Source of the DNA: Trichoplusia ni
Taxonomy: Eukaryota; Arthropoda; Insecta; Lepidoptera; Noctuidae
Assembly: GCF_003590095.1 (NCBI RefSeq)
Contig: NC_039478.1
Span: 12,710,001 to 12,774,000, forward strand
DNA length: 64,000 bases
Direction: 5' to 3'
Shown: positions 35,343-47,215 of the stretch, piece by piece
Layout of the letters: every line of letters starts with the position of its first letter
How positions within the stretch are numbered: the first letter of the stretch is position 1
Notes under the pieces: model-generated
The model's input: only the letters and a program-made list of their open reading frames with translations
The model's database searches: none
What the model was told of the DNA's origin: nothing
Position numbers and translations under genes: made by a program

Positions 35343-36601
35343 ATGTGTGGTCCAAATAAAACCCATTTTAAAGTGACATTATTTTTTATGTATGTATTTA
35401 TTGCATCCGTGTTTGCTCAAGAGAAGTTTTATGATCGGAGATACGATTATTACGATATTGATAATTTGATACAGAATGTTAGGTTATTGAAGAAGTATTT
35501 GGATTGTTTTCTTGAGAAAGGGCCCTGCACACCCATTGGCAGAGTGTTCAGACGTAAGTACTTGTATTTAAATTTTATGTAACGATATTATGACTGTTTC
35601 CAATTATCGGTTGAATAAGGAAACTTTCTTTAGACATTTAAAGTTGTCTTACACATTACACAATACTTGCAATTAACATTCATTTAAGTAGATTGTAAGA
35701 GTACAAAATTATATCATTTGTTCACTCGAATATTCGATTATTGTGATACTTAGAAAAAATACTGTTGGATGTATTTAGTATTTTTTTTGGATTTAAGCTG
35801 TTCAACAAGTAGATACTATAAGTATGTATATTATCACAGACTACTGTGAAAAGTTAAAAAAAATATTGTTTGAATGGTCTCTGAACAATACTGACTTAGT
35901 AACTACACTCTATCTTCTCTATAAATTGCGGATAACACTTGGAGCTTGTTTCATGATTAATTTACGTCTTTTTTAATTATAATTGTATATTAATTGTACG
36001 TTACACATAATTGTGTTTTTTTATAACATGTCACTGTTCCCCGAAAAGAGTCTTAATTTTATTTTCATAATAATAAATTAGAGAACCGATGATGTACAGC
36101 TCTGTACCCATGGATGGCTGTTTTAATTATAAATCCTTTTAATATGAGAAAACGAAGTTGAAATACATTTCAAAAACAACCATAATTGCAATCACTTTTG
36201 GGTTCAGTTCCCCTGTGCTCAATATATGGGAACGGAGAAATATGTGACTTACTTCCATTCACCAACCACGAACAAAAATAATTATTTCTTTCATGTTACC
36301 TCGCACCTCTAACTATTTGTCGCAAAATGTCATATTTCTTATTAATAATGCTGTCAGGATCTTTAATAGGGTGTTAAGGTAGAGAGTTTAATACTAAGTC
36401 AATTACCCTCATTCCACAGAACTCCTCCCAGAAGCGATAGCGACTGCTTGCAAGAAGTGCTCTCCATCACAACGAAGGCTTGCTCGGAAGACTTTTAACG
36501 CATTGAGAAATCATTTTCCCGAAGGACACGACGAATTAATAAAGAAACTCGATCCCAAAACCAAATACTATGCAGCTTTCCAAAAAGCAATCGCAAATTG
36601 A
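35343..36601 (+). CDS. Chemosensory protein CSP-4
   Basis: Exons 35343-35553 and 36420-36601 (AGA C|gtaagt ... attccacag|AA) give 130 residues. The first exon has an N-terminal stretch longer than usual (MCGPNKTHFKV before the hydrophobic TLFFMYVFIASVFA). The frame is open further upstream, but 35343 is the first ATG in it after the TATA box. Mature region: EKFYDRRYDYYDIDN, VRLLKKYLD, cysteines C-x6-C-x18-C-x2-C, and a basic C-terminal half. An Arg codon (FRR) replaces the usual Lys at the intron. Start confidence is moderate; the family call is secure. Confidence 0.85.
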
Positions 36602-39600
36602 ACAACAGTCCACGCAAGTCATTTTGAAAAGTAAGTGCGTATCTTGTGCGATTTAATGACAAGCAAATGTCAATACTGTTAATGCACGAACGAGTTATCG
36701 TCTCGTTTTGTAATGCTGTTATTACTTGGTGTTATGAAATAATCCCGCATAATCATTCCCAAATTAATTGTTTATTTTTAAGTAGGTAAACACTGCTAGC
36801 AAACATTCTATTAATGTATTTATTTTCGTCTCTAGCACTTCCTACGAAGCGCCAACTTATCTTATTTGTTTGATAGATTACCACGGAAAACTCCACTTAT
36901 TAAACGAATGAACGTATTAAGATATATTAAAATTTATTGTTTTGAATGTTTTACGTTCAAAAGATCGAATTATGAGTAATTCGGCATTCAAGCATGTTAT
37001 GGTGACTCAGCATGTTTCTCGATTAAAAGTTCAAAAATGCATTTAATGCCTTTGATTTTAAAGTGCTTATTTAAGGCCATGTTATTGACCTACTGCTGCA
37101 AAAGCGTCTCATTGCAAGGAAGAAAGTAATAATTATCGGGTTGACAATTAAAGATAAATAAAATTCACATTTTCGAATTGATTCCTTCACCTTTAACCAG
37201 ATGAAAGGTCGTTAAGGTTGTTATATAGTCATTGGTCATTGGATAAACCGAATACCTAACTTTATTTTAAAACATTAATGTCTACATAAATAGCTGAATA
37301 CTCACCTACGATGAAATTATGGACTATGGAATTCACGTTTCGGAGAACTTAATAATCGGTTCATCCATGCATGAGCCATGGAAGTTTCCGTATTGTTATG
37401 GTAATAAAACAAACCTATAATTTGATTGGTTATGTTCCTATTGGGTTGTTCAAAACATAAGAAAAAAAGGTGAAGTTGAAAAACAAAAGAAATACGAGTA
37501 ATTAGTTGAATGACGTAGGAATTACGTGTCATGGAGTTCTTACGAAATATATTACAATTACAACGTTCAAATTACATTATAAATGGGGTCAGATTACATA
37601 TTATTGTTTTTATTACTTGATGCAGTAAAGCTGCAAAAAGCTCGTTTTGTTGCGGTTACTTAGGTAAAATATCGCTACTATGAAAGTTGTGTGTGCGTCA
37701 AATTTAATTCTTCTTGTTGTCATCTTGACGCCTAGTCTTTAACTAGCTTGTAACTTTTGATCGTCAATAAATGATAGGCTGTAGTTATACCTAATCTATA
37801 TTAAAGCTAATTTAGTGTTACGTAATTTAAGGCCGTTGTCCTGTGGGACATTTACTAACAATCATTATAATTATGATACAAATTTATACATTTTCGAAAG
37901 TTGCAACTTTTTCTATCTATTTGTGACCATTTTAATAATCTTTCATTTTGATTTGTAATCTCTTGTAGGTGTTAAAGGTAATGGCTCTCCTTGTACCTAC
38001 TTTTTATCATCTACGCATCACCCTATGGTTGACTGGTGAAGGATACCTAAAGAATTAAGTCCCAAATTGCCCATCAGGTATAAGAAGTAGTTTATTAACA
38101 AAACAATATTCATGTTATCTCATACGCTACTTCAACTGTTACGTGATCACTGCAGAAGCTAAGATTTTATTGTCATGTTGAAAGCGTCACTAGATATTCT
38201 GTAAATTTCCCCGAACTGTTATGACATCACCATAAGCTGCAATAGACTCGGTCTACTTCACAGCCATGTCACCACACTGTTTTGGTTCACTGGAGATGGT
38301 CACGTGACACCTCTCCTGCTTCTACTGCTTTTGAAGTATGAGGTTCTGTCTGCTATTTGCCCTTGAGAAAATGATCGGTATTGCTTTTGAAAAAAAAAAA
38401 ATGAATTTGGAAAACTAAAGATGTAACTTTATCTTTTTCGTTGATATGTTGTTGTTGTATATGTTTCTTTTTAAATATTTTCAACAAAAAAGATTTGATG
38501 ACCCATTTAAGCGCGTAATAATGCTGTGCGGGAACCGGTGCAAAAGCTTAACAGTGTAGGTAGGCTTTGTGAGTCGTTAGGAACATATTTCTTATCTCTC
38601 CTTTACGACTATAAACCCATGCGTTCGTTCTCTTGTAATAGGACGTCACATACTTAATTTGATGACGAATGTTTTCTTTGTTCCTCTTTATGGTCATGAC
38701 TCATAAAATTGGCACCTTTTCAATATTAAGTACTCACGCAATGATTCATCAATCAAAAATATCATTAAATTCAAATTATAGTACCACGTAGGGTACTAAA
38801 TTTGGTGATACATCGTTGTACATCAACGAAAGATACCTGAGCAATGTAGGTAGGTACGCAGGTTATTGATATATTCATACTATCTAACGATTGTGTAGAC
38901 TGACAGACTCACTGAACTCTTTTTGACGTGAATTCTATTAAGCTCGTAATAATATATTCCTGCTAATTTTTATGTTTGGCAATTCTTTTTGGGATAATTT
39001 ACCTAAAGAAGCAAGAAATTCGTAAATCTTTGGAAATACATGGCGCCAATGTGGAACTAAGATTTACTTTAGTGTATTATTTTTGTTTTCCTCATACGAA
39101 CCGGCAAAACCTTAATATTACTTGTTTTCTCGGTATCACACTGCAACATATGAAATATTTTGTTTATGAACTCAAGTTGCTGTAACATTTACATTTCACT
39201 AACAATACCGGGAGGGAATTACCAAAAGCAGCCTATAGTCCAAAAGGAACCCGTATTTGTTTTGGTAAAAGGTTCAAATTTGTTTGCGACGGAGGTGTAA
39301 ACGTTGACCCATGTGCCAATGAAGGTAGTGGGTATACCGTCGTCAATATAAACCACTGTCGCTTTCTGCCAACGCTAGTTCTTTAGGTTGATTATAGAGA
39401 GTAAAAGGTGGGTGAATGAACTGCATTCTGAAATCAGTGGCAAATTATTTTGTGACTTGTGATACGAAAACTGTGAATTTGCTTTGTGACGTATAAAAAA
39501 TGCGATACCAAAAATGATTAATAAAAAAAATAAGTCTGAAATTCTGCACCTTAAGCAGTGTACTAGTTTTTTTTTTTATATTCAACGTAATCGTAACGTT

Positions 39601-39820
39601 AAATAAAAGTTTTATGAATCTAAACTTGCTTCAGACAAAAAAACCAATACGTATTCTACAAGCGTTTTCCGTTTGCCCATGGAAACGGATCGCTAAACAG
39701 ATTACATCGCTTAATATTCGGGACAAGTCACATTCTTTGTTCCATTGTGATCGCACGGGGTTCATTAATTGGAAGAAAGGAATTAAATTGAACTGTTATT
39801 TCCAGAATCCATCCGACAAA
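36602..39820. other. Intergenic, CSP-4 to CSP-5
   Basis: No gene recognised. TATAAA at 39347-39352 followed by 'cactgtcgc' could be the CSP-5 promoter. The CSP-5 5'-UTR intron would end at the tccag acceptor (39801-39805). The minus-strand frame at 37317-37532 and the + frame at 38976-39185 have no supporting features. Confidence 0.4.
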
Positions 39821-40675
39821 ATGAGGGTCCTGATTGTGTTGTCGTGTCTGGTCGTGGTGGCGTTTGCCGCTGATAAATACAACGCAAAATATGATAACTT
39901 CGATGTCGACACACTGATCTCCAATGACAGACTTCTCAAAGCCTACATCAACTGCTTCTTGGAAAAAGGACGGTGCACGCCTGAAGGATCAGATTTCAAA
40001 AGTAAGTGGACTTTAAAACAATATTTTTCAACTTTATGTTTCGGTGTTAGTGATAAATTTTCCAGAAATACTTTTATGCTTTCTTTCTTCATTTTAAGGC
40101 ATAGCAAAAAAATTGTGCTTAAGGAAAGAACAGTTAAATCGAGACATTATAAACTTTTTGTAACTTAAATCCATTAGTATATGTTTAAATGGACACATCC
40201 AACCGGCGATATGTCGAATCAAGAAACGGATGTGTTGACATAGGCTTTGTAACATTAATTACATATTTACGTAAGTCAGGATAAACCCAGTACTGGACGC
40301 TGGAACTCTTTGCAAAAAGCGTGCCAAGGTCAAGGACCACTAGAAGGAAAACGGTTTAGTTAGCATGTCCACATATAAACTTGCAGCAATTTTCATATCC
40401 TTGGATTATTTTCCTTTGTCAAACAAAATGATATCAGCAGATATATGCTTCCTTTATTTTTTTTGCTAATAATCATTCTCATATTTCCAGAGACCCTGCC
40501 TGAGGCGATTGAGACCACTTGTGCCAAATGCACAGAGAAGCAGAAGGGTAACATCAGGAAGGTGATCAAGGCTATCCAACAGAAGCACCCCAAGGAATGG
40601 GAAGACCTCGTCAAGAAGAACGACCCCAGCGGCAAAAACCGCGCCAACTTCGACAAATTCATCCAGGGAAGCTAA
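39821..40675 (+). CDS. Chemosensory protein CSP-5
   Basis: Exons 39821-40001 and 40491-40675 (AAA A|gtaagt ... atttccag|AG) encode 121 residues: signal MRVLIVLSCLVVVAFA, then ADKYNAKYDNFDVD, NDRLLKAYINC, and C-x6-C-x18-C-x2-C. The last part is lysine-rich (KKNDPSGK). The frame stays open upstream to 39614, but a splice acceptor (ttatttccag) ends at 39805, 15 bases before this ATG, so the upstream frame is intronic. CSP-1 and CSP-10 look closest within the window. Confidence 0.93.
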
Positions 40676-42270
40676 ACATTCTCATAGTACCCCAACAAGT
40701 GATTTTAGATTTAAAATTTTAGGTTCTAAGATTTCACATACAATTTGCCGGAGTTTTAACAGTTAAGTTAGCTCTCTACTAAATTTAAAAATGATAATTA
40801 TTTCCTTCGACCCTTAGGATTTCTCCCGATGCTCTCTTTAACTCCATTTTCCGGGATCAAGATCCAAGTGATTTAATTTATGTGTAGGTTTTTAGATAAT
40901 CATCGGATGACAAACTGTTGTGTTATTTATTTGAATATCACGATGTTGACTGATATTGTAATAAAAAATAATAATTGAAATCTTGTTTTCCTTAAACCTC
41001 TCAATTAACCATAGTTATACTCAAATTAGAAGTAATCCAATATTCACGTTTCCACAAATTGGTTTTAGTCAAAATTGACCAAAAGACACCACGTGACGGC
41101 GACTTAGGAGTTAGGACAACTTCTTCAATAAACATTCTACGATAGTTTTTGACAACGATAATGCAGCGAGTGATACATAAGTAACATAGTTAGGTCGAAT
41201 AATAAAATTATTAATTATGAAACTATTAAAACGTGAGCAATTGAACTGGTTGCATGTAGGTTTATGTGTCAGGCAGGGCCGGCACTGCCGTTGCGCCAGA
41301 CAGCCCACTCCGGCGCACTGATGTAACTTCATAGATTGTGTAAGCCCGTCACATAATCTTCGGCAGTGCGCAATCGTTCCGCATCATAAGCCGCAGATTT
41401 AACTTTGTTGGGATAATACGGGATGCCTTTTAATTATTGCTAATGATTCGATTTGTAATGCTATTCTCCGTATCATTTCTTGTGGGTCATATCTTTATAA
41501 ACATTGCTGACTTTATTTCTAAACTTAAGTGTGTGTTTTGAAGAATATGGGACTTGACGAAATAGAGAGTACTTTTTTTGTAAATTAGCGACATTAATTA
41601 TTTTGTATACTTATTTATTATTGTGTCTTGAAGTAGTAACTTAATTAACTAAGCAAATAAAGCAAGTTGAACTTATTAAACGTTGGAAGTCACGATATTA
41701 TTAGATCAATGCTATTATCTAAGTCGCGTGCAGAATCGGTTTGTTAGTATCTCTTAATTACTGCCTTGATTGATTATCATGCGTAATAAAGGAAACAGGT
41801 TTTTGAATAGTTTCAAAGACGTAAACAAGCTTTTCTTAGTTAAAAATATAGATTTTTAATAGCAGTCACGCATATAAAACCAAAACAAGTTTTAAACTCT
41901 TAAAAAGTTGAGAAGGGATCGGGAAAAACGTAGGAACTTAGTTTTTATGACTGTAACATTTCCAAGACTAGAGAGGGCCTGCTACTAAGATTTTCTTCAC
42001 ACATCGGTCTATGGGACAAAAGGAAAAACCTAAATTACAACTGGACAAGGTGATCGATCGCAGTTTAGGCTATGCTTGACACGATCGGTCCCTGGATGAG
42101 TGACCATCTATGTCACCTTAAATTGATAGCCTTAAATCTAATCAAAAGGTTTAAAAACAAACAAAGGTATAAAATTGCAACTTATATTACTGTAATGCTC
42201 CACATAATTCAAAGTGTCCGTTTACTTATACTGCCGTTTCGTGGACAAAGTTTTTCTTTTACAGGTGGCC
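40676..42270. other. Intergenic between convergent CSP-5 and CSP-6
   Basis: Holds the 3' ends of both genes. AATAAA-like signals of CSP-5 lie near 40961-40966. No other gene was seen. Confidence 0.45.
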
Positions 42271-43018
42271 TTAATCGGATCCCATGACGAAAGCGGTGAA
42301 GTCCTTCTCGTATTTGCTGTCTGGGTCGTATTTAGCACGGAACTCTTTGAAGTCATCAGGTCGCTTCTCAGTCAAAGCCGTCACCGTCTTACGTACATTC
42401 TTCTTCTGGATGGGCGTACATTTAGCGCAGCAAGTCGCTATCACTTCAGGAAGTAGTTCTAAAATATAAGATATGGTTATCAGACACCGATTTCTTTTTA
42501 TGTAAGTAATTTGCCCAAAACCAGAATTCAAATTCTGATAATGAGAAATGCTAGAGGATCAAGCTTCTCTGTTTGATTTAATAGTCTTGGTTTCGATTAC
42601 AGAACATTACCAAAAGATTCGCATTTTTTTAATGGTATAGACACAATATACTAAAAACACTATTCACCTTGATCACAAAGAAACATAAATACATCTAGAA
42701 GAGGGTAAAGCATCCTTCGTATAATGACAATGTGCGTCAGTTTTAGACTAAGTAATAATAATTATATGCGTAGAAGACTGTAACACGTTCCAAGGGTTTT
42801 TAACGTCCTATCCCTGAAGCATCGTAAGAAAGGTACTTACTTCTGAAGTCAGCAGAATGCTCTACGGAGCACGGTCCCTTATCCAGCATGCAGTTGATAT
42901 AAGAGGTGAACAAGGCGTCATCACCGATGATCTTGTCTACATCTATTTTATCGTAGATTTCATCGTAGCCAAGCACACAAGCCGCAAGGGCCAATACAAC
43001 CACCAAGTAGGTATTCAT
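42271..43018 (-). CDS. Chemosensory protein CSP-6 (inverted in the cluster)
   Basis: Minus-strand exons 43018-42841 and 42458-42271 (AGA A|gtaagt ... tatattttag|AA) give 121 residues. Signal MNTYLVVVLALAACVLG; mature start YDEIYDKIDVDKI. Cysteines are C-x6-C-x19-C-x2-C, one residue more than usual between the second and third, and an additional Cys stands just before the third (ATCCAKC). The mature protein therefore has an odd count of five. A 5'-UTR acceptor (tatttccag) lies 14 bases before the ATG. Together with CSP-11 it is one of two members on the minus strand. Confidence 0.92.
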
Positions 43019-45338
43019 GGTAATAAGGTGGTTCTGGAAATACGAATATTAATTAGGATCATGTTTGCGTTCTTTTCAATTGCTTGGTAAGATATTACTC
43101 TCGAAAAAAGCTAGAGTGCAAAGAGAACAAATCTAACGAAGTTTATCAAAAACATGGGTGTGACATTCACTTGATTAGCTTTCTCAGGACTCAGCTTGTT
43201 TAATATTCTACGGGTTAACGCAAGAGACTATACATTGACGCAGCTGACATATTAATAAGAAAGAGTTACTAAGCCATTATTACTAAAAATATACTTGTAC
43301 GGCTTATAAGTATCAAGCTTTAGGTTGACACAAGGAATGTGGATAAAGGTATGCGAAAAGACTAGCAAAAATTAAATTCACGTAAGAACGTATAGCCAGT
43401 TTGAACTTTTCATAGTATTAAATGGCTGCTTATGAAAAAAATTAAGAAAGAAGAAGAGCCATATAACCAGGGTTGCCATATAAGGTAGCCATATAACTAG
43501 TTGTTGAAAGAGACGATGCCGTACATCATACAGAACATTGCTTTTCTTGTGCAATAGCAACACTCCTGGATTTGAAATCGTTGGTAAGGCTGCTATATGA
43601 GTATTTAAATATGCTGCAAATTGCCTAGGAATAATCCTAACAGATCTTATCATGATAATGGGAGAATTATTGCAGGCCTTTAATAGGACAAGGATAACCA
43701 AAAACGAAATAAAGGCGTTTACAAAATATGTTATGACAAAAATCCTTACCCGAATTCTTCCACTATTGCTAACAGCTGACTTGATGCCTGAAGCTTGTCC
43801 CATCACATTTTATATGATACCACTGCGGATACTCACAATTATTATAATTCCTAATAATATAAAAAAGAAATTATTTTGTTTAATGTCATTATAACATAAT
43901 TTGGCGAGGTTCAATTGTTTGATATGTCAAATTTTACATTGGCCTTGACTGATGTTGACATGGATCGTGGATTTGTATGGGATCATATAGTTTTGATCCT
44001 TATCAGTAAAAGGCTCATGGCTATTTTTAATATTAAACGATCAAAATAGGTCAATGTATACTCTTTTGCACATCATTAACAATAATCGTTGTTCCGATTA
44101 TGGCATGATTTGCTGTTTAACTTCCGATGGTATTCATGAGGTTGTATTTTTGGAAAAGTTCCACTGAAACCAATCTACGTAATTAAGATTGTTGTTGGAA
44201 AGCTTACCTATTTTTGATGTAACAGATAGTAAAACAGCCTTCCTGCCAAGATCCATGCCATCTTCTCCTCGCTGCCAGAGAAATATATGTATTTCAGTGA
44301 TGAAACATTTTCAACCGTTGTAAGGCTTCCTACTACAAGAAATAAATCTGAAGTAAAGGGCATAATAATTTACTTGTGAAACAATCACGCGATTTCACAT
44401 TATTCAAAATTCCGCCGGTCACGATTCCCATATTTCCAAATGTCAATTTATTTTTTGGACACGAAATTTTAGAAGTAGTGCTATGAAAAACATCGCGGAA
44501 AAGAAGAGAGTCACGCAAGAGCAAGACGTTTATCGTTACGTTTCTATCAAGTTTGCAACGAGTATGTCAGCTGTTGCTGAAAAAAGCTGCCTTTTAAACA
44601 TCACGAAAACCTTCACCGCTTTATGCAAGTCATAGTAAAATATGCATTAACATAAATCCAAATGTAAAAAAAGAGGAAATCGTGTCACGATGACAATAAT
44701 GTATTCAAATCGGTCATCATTGAACTTGTAATCAGGAACTCTAATATTCTTATAATGCTGGCTAAGTGGCTTAATTACGTTTCCATTATTTTCTTTAGGA
44801 ATTTTCCGGTCTTTAGAAATATTGTTGCGGGTCCCACGCTCAGCTATATAACATAGGATATCAAGAAAAGTTTATTGTCAGTCATCTGTGCTCCTTCGTA
44901 AGGTAAGATGAAAAGCTCCTTTTATCAACTTCAAAAAGGAGAAGATTCTCTCTCTTTCTCCTTTTTCATTTATCGTGGAATAGCTGTCATTTGGTCGCAT
45001 TAAAATTGCATCAATTTTCGCATTGTAGATTTAATTTGATATCTGATGTACGTTTCTTTTGTAAAGATATAGATTATTTCAATGTAGACCGAAACTAATG
45101 TTTAGACAAATACAAACAGCAAGTCATTAATTTCAGTTTGTGTATAATAAAGAACTTTAAACTTAACCTTCCAAAAAGAACTTTAGACGTAACCTTGCAT
45201 TTAAATCCTTATCTCAATCAAATTTTGCTTATATTAATTATACAGTATGCAGTTTTTCACGTTTTTTATTTGACTGATGCTTGAAGCATATTTTCGCTTG
45301 TCATGCTCGGTCATCTACACTCATTGAGTTAACTTAAC
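43019..45338. other. Intergenic between divergent CSP-6 and CSP-7
   Basis: Upstream regions of both genes. A 142-codon minus-strand frame (43806-43378) encodes hydrophobic segments but has no homology I recognise and is listed under rejected items. 'ccatataa' repeats occur at 43459-43500. Confidence 0.4.
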
Positions 45339-45408
45339 TATAAAATAGGTTCAGTGCTCAGTCCATCAAAACACCAGCATTCAGCAACATCCACTGTATT
45401 TGGAACTG
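45339..45408 (+). promoter_or_regulatory. CSP-7 core promoter and non-coding first exon
   Basis: TATAAAAT at 45339-45346, an initiator-like ctcagtcc at 45357-45364, and a donor GTAATC after 45408. The acceptor gtttttcag ends at 45849, 17 bases before the ATG. A SINE sits in the leader intron. Confidence 0.5.
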
Positions 45409-45599
45409 GTAATCACAGCTTTGAACCGACAAAGAAGAACTTCTGCCATCAATATTAAAAAAGTAAGACAGCAAATTGTAAGAGCAAAGCCCAATCTACA
45501 TCGTGTAGTGCGACGCCTTGCTTGCACTGTTCAGGAGTACTCTTCTTCCATTAAGAAATATCTCCCTGAATAAAGTGCAAGAAGTAGTTCCATAAAGGA

Positions 45600-45730
45600 T
45601 CTCAACGGATAGCCGAGTGAACAGCAAAACCCACTGAGTGGGAAGTGTTCGAGTGTTCGAACCCCGCGTAGATACAGTATTTTTGTGATTCAGGAATGCT
45701 TAATCTTAGCCCAGGTGTCCAAGTGTCTGT
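45600..45730 (+). mobile_element. tRNA-derived SINE in CSP-7 leader intron
   Basis: A-box-like 'ggatagccgagtg' and B-box-like 'gttcgaaccccgcg', followed by 'tttttgtgattcaggaatgctt'. The same layout recurs at 54001-54150. Confidence 0.6.
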
Positions 45731-45866
45731 AACGTTCGTTTCGTTTAAATGTTCGTGAAACTCTCTCCCTCTTCACAAGGACCAAATACACATCAAAACC
45801 ATGCTGCGGGAAAAGTTTAAAAAAATACTTGAATTTATTTGTTTTTCAGATTCAATTATCTTCATC

Positions 45867-47215
45867 ATGAAACTCTTGGTAGTACTGTCCGTGGTGGTGG
45901 CCCTCGCGGTTGCAGCGCCATCAGGGGATCATGACTATCTCCTAGCGTATGACTTCGATGCTGTCTTCGCCAATGACGAGAAGAGGAAGGTGGTGATGGA
46001 TTGTTTACTGGACAAAGCACCCTGTGGAGAGTACGAGAAGCTGAAAGGTGAGTTTTAATGAGTCTTTACTGTAACAATGAATTGGGAATGGTTTTGTTAT
46101 TATCCTTGCATATTAACGAAATACTGTTACTAGAAGATATTATTTAAGTTGAAGCGTCGATAAATCATGTTTACAGAGCAAAGTCCTTTATCATGAAATG
46201 TTTATATTTTTTACGTCTTTTAATAAACTGTTTCATGTAAGCTTGTAAATATATAATAATGTTACACCAGAAGATGATTCGGATGCTTAAAATTTTATGA
46301 GATACTAAATGGTGTGTTGTTAGAAATAATGGGGTAATTTATCTTATTACGTGAATTGGGTACAAAGTTGTATGATTTCAATAGAGATCAAAAGATTCAA
46401 GTCTATGAAATGCATCGTTATTACTATCCCATTATTTCAACCAGAATAGAACATAGGTCACTAAACGTGCGTGTTTTTAACCTTGATTAATAATTGGGCT
46501 TTTATTCTCTTCATCATTGTTCTCTAATCAAGGAACATCGAACAATATCCAACTATGAAAAGCAATACCCATACATTAAAAATATTACTTACATCTCCAG
46601 ATAAATACAAATCAAGCTTTTCGCCTTTCAATTTGCGAGAAGACCTATTACGTGCTTTGTAGGAATTGCTCTTATGAAATAATTACAAAAATTACTGTTA
46701 AAAAAATCTATTTGATGACTTGATGTAGGAACTGTCTAGTTATGACATGAATGCTTCAATTATTATTTTTGCTTATCCATTTTTTTTTAATGGAAAATCA
46801 TCAAATGACTCCTTCCGCGTTGGGTTAAGCGAAAAGCAATGTCATGTCGACTTCTTTGACTGAAACCGAAACATGTTCCTTCCTTTGCCTTTCTTGCACC
46901 GTGCCATGGTAACCCTTTCGGACAATCAATCAAATACAGACAGGCATCACCTGCCGGGACGGGATTATAGCCCTAATGGGCTCCACAGAGCTATCTGACA
47001 TTTTCGCATATTTATCCTAAGCCGGTAATGTGTACCTAACTTATCCTTGTTAATTTATTGTTACAGAAAGCGTGATGAAGGTTGCGCAGACCCAATGTGC
47101 TGACTGTACTCCGGAGCAAAAAGCGAAGTATGATAGCGTTATGAAGACATTCCATGATAAATTCGAACCCGAGTACAATGAGTTTGTGCACAAAATGACC
47201 ACTAAGAAACAGTAA
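45867..47215 (+). CDS. Chemosensory protein CSP-7, short divergent member
   Basis: Exons 45867-46047 and 47067-47215 (AAA G|gtgagt ... gttacag|AA) encode 109 residues, about 12 fewer than its neighbours. Signal MKLLVVLSVVVALAVA; the mature start APSGDHDYLLAYDFD departs from the usual Y-D-x-x-D-D/N-F-D. Cysteines are C-x6-C-x17-C-x2-C, with one residue missing between the loops. The C-terminus is truncated: it lacks the helix after the YNEFVHKM region. The intact frame and consensus splicing argue for a working gene. The loss may alter the ligand pocket (inference). Confidence 0.87.
46795..47000 (+). repeat. Recurrent repeat family, near-complete copy in CSP-7 intron
   Basis: Contains 'atcatcaaatgactccttcc', 'ttccttcctttgcc', 'accctttcggacaatc' and 'gccctaatgggctccacagag', in the same order as 25480-25640. 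Confidence 0.6.

Noticed and set aside
39614..39820. Upstream extension of the CSP-5 frame
   Set aside because: Separated from the ATG by a strong splice acceptor, so it is the leader intron. The encoded text is not signal-like.
43378..43806. 142-codon minus-strand frame with hydrophobic segments
   Set aside because: No family resemblance, no splice context or promoter, and AT-rich hydrophobic translation is expected by chance. Not called as a gene.
45600..45730. A- and B-box sequences suggesting a tRNA gene
   Set aside because: No complete cloverleaf or anticodon stem could be folded, and the extension downstream matches a SINE body repeated at 54001.
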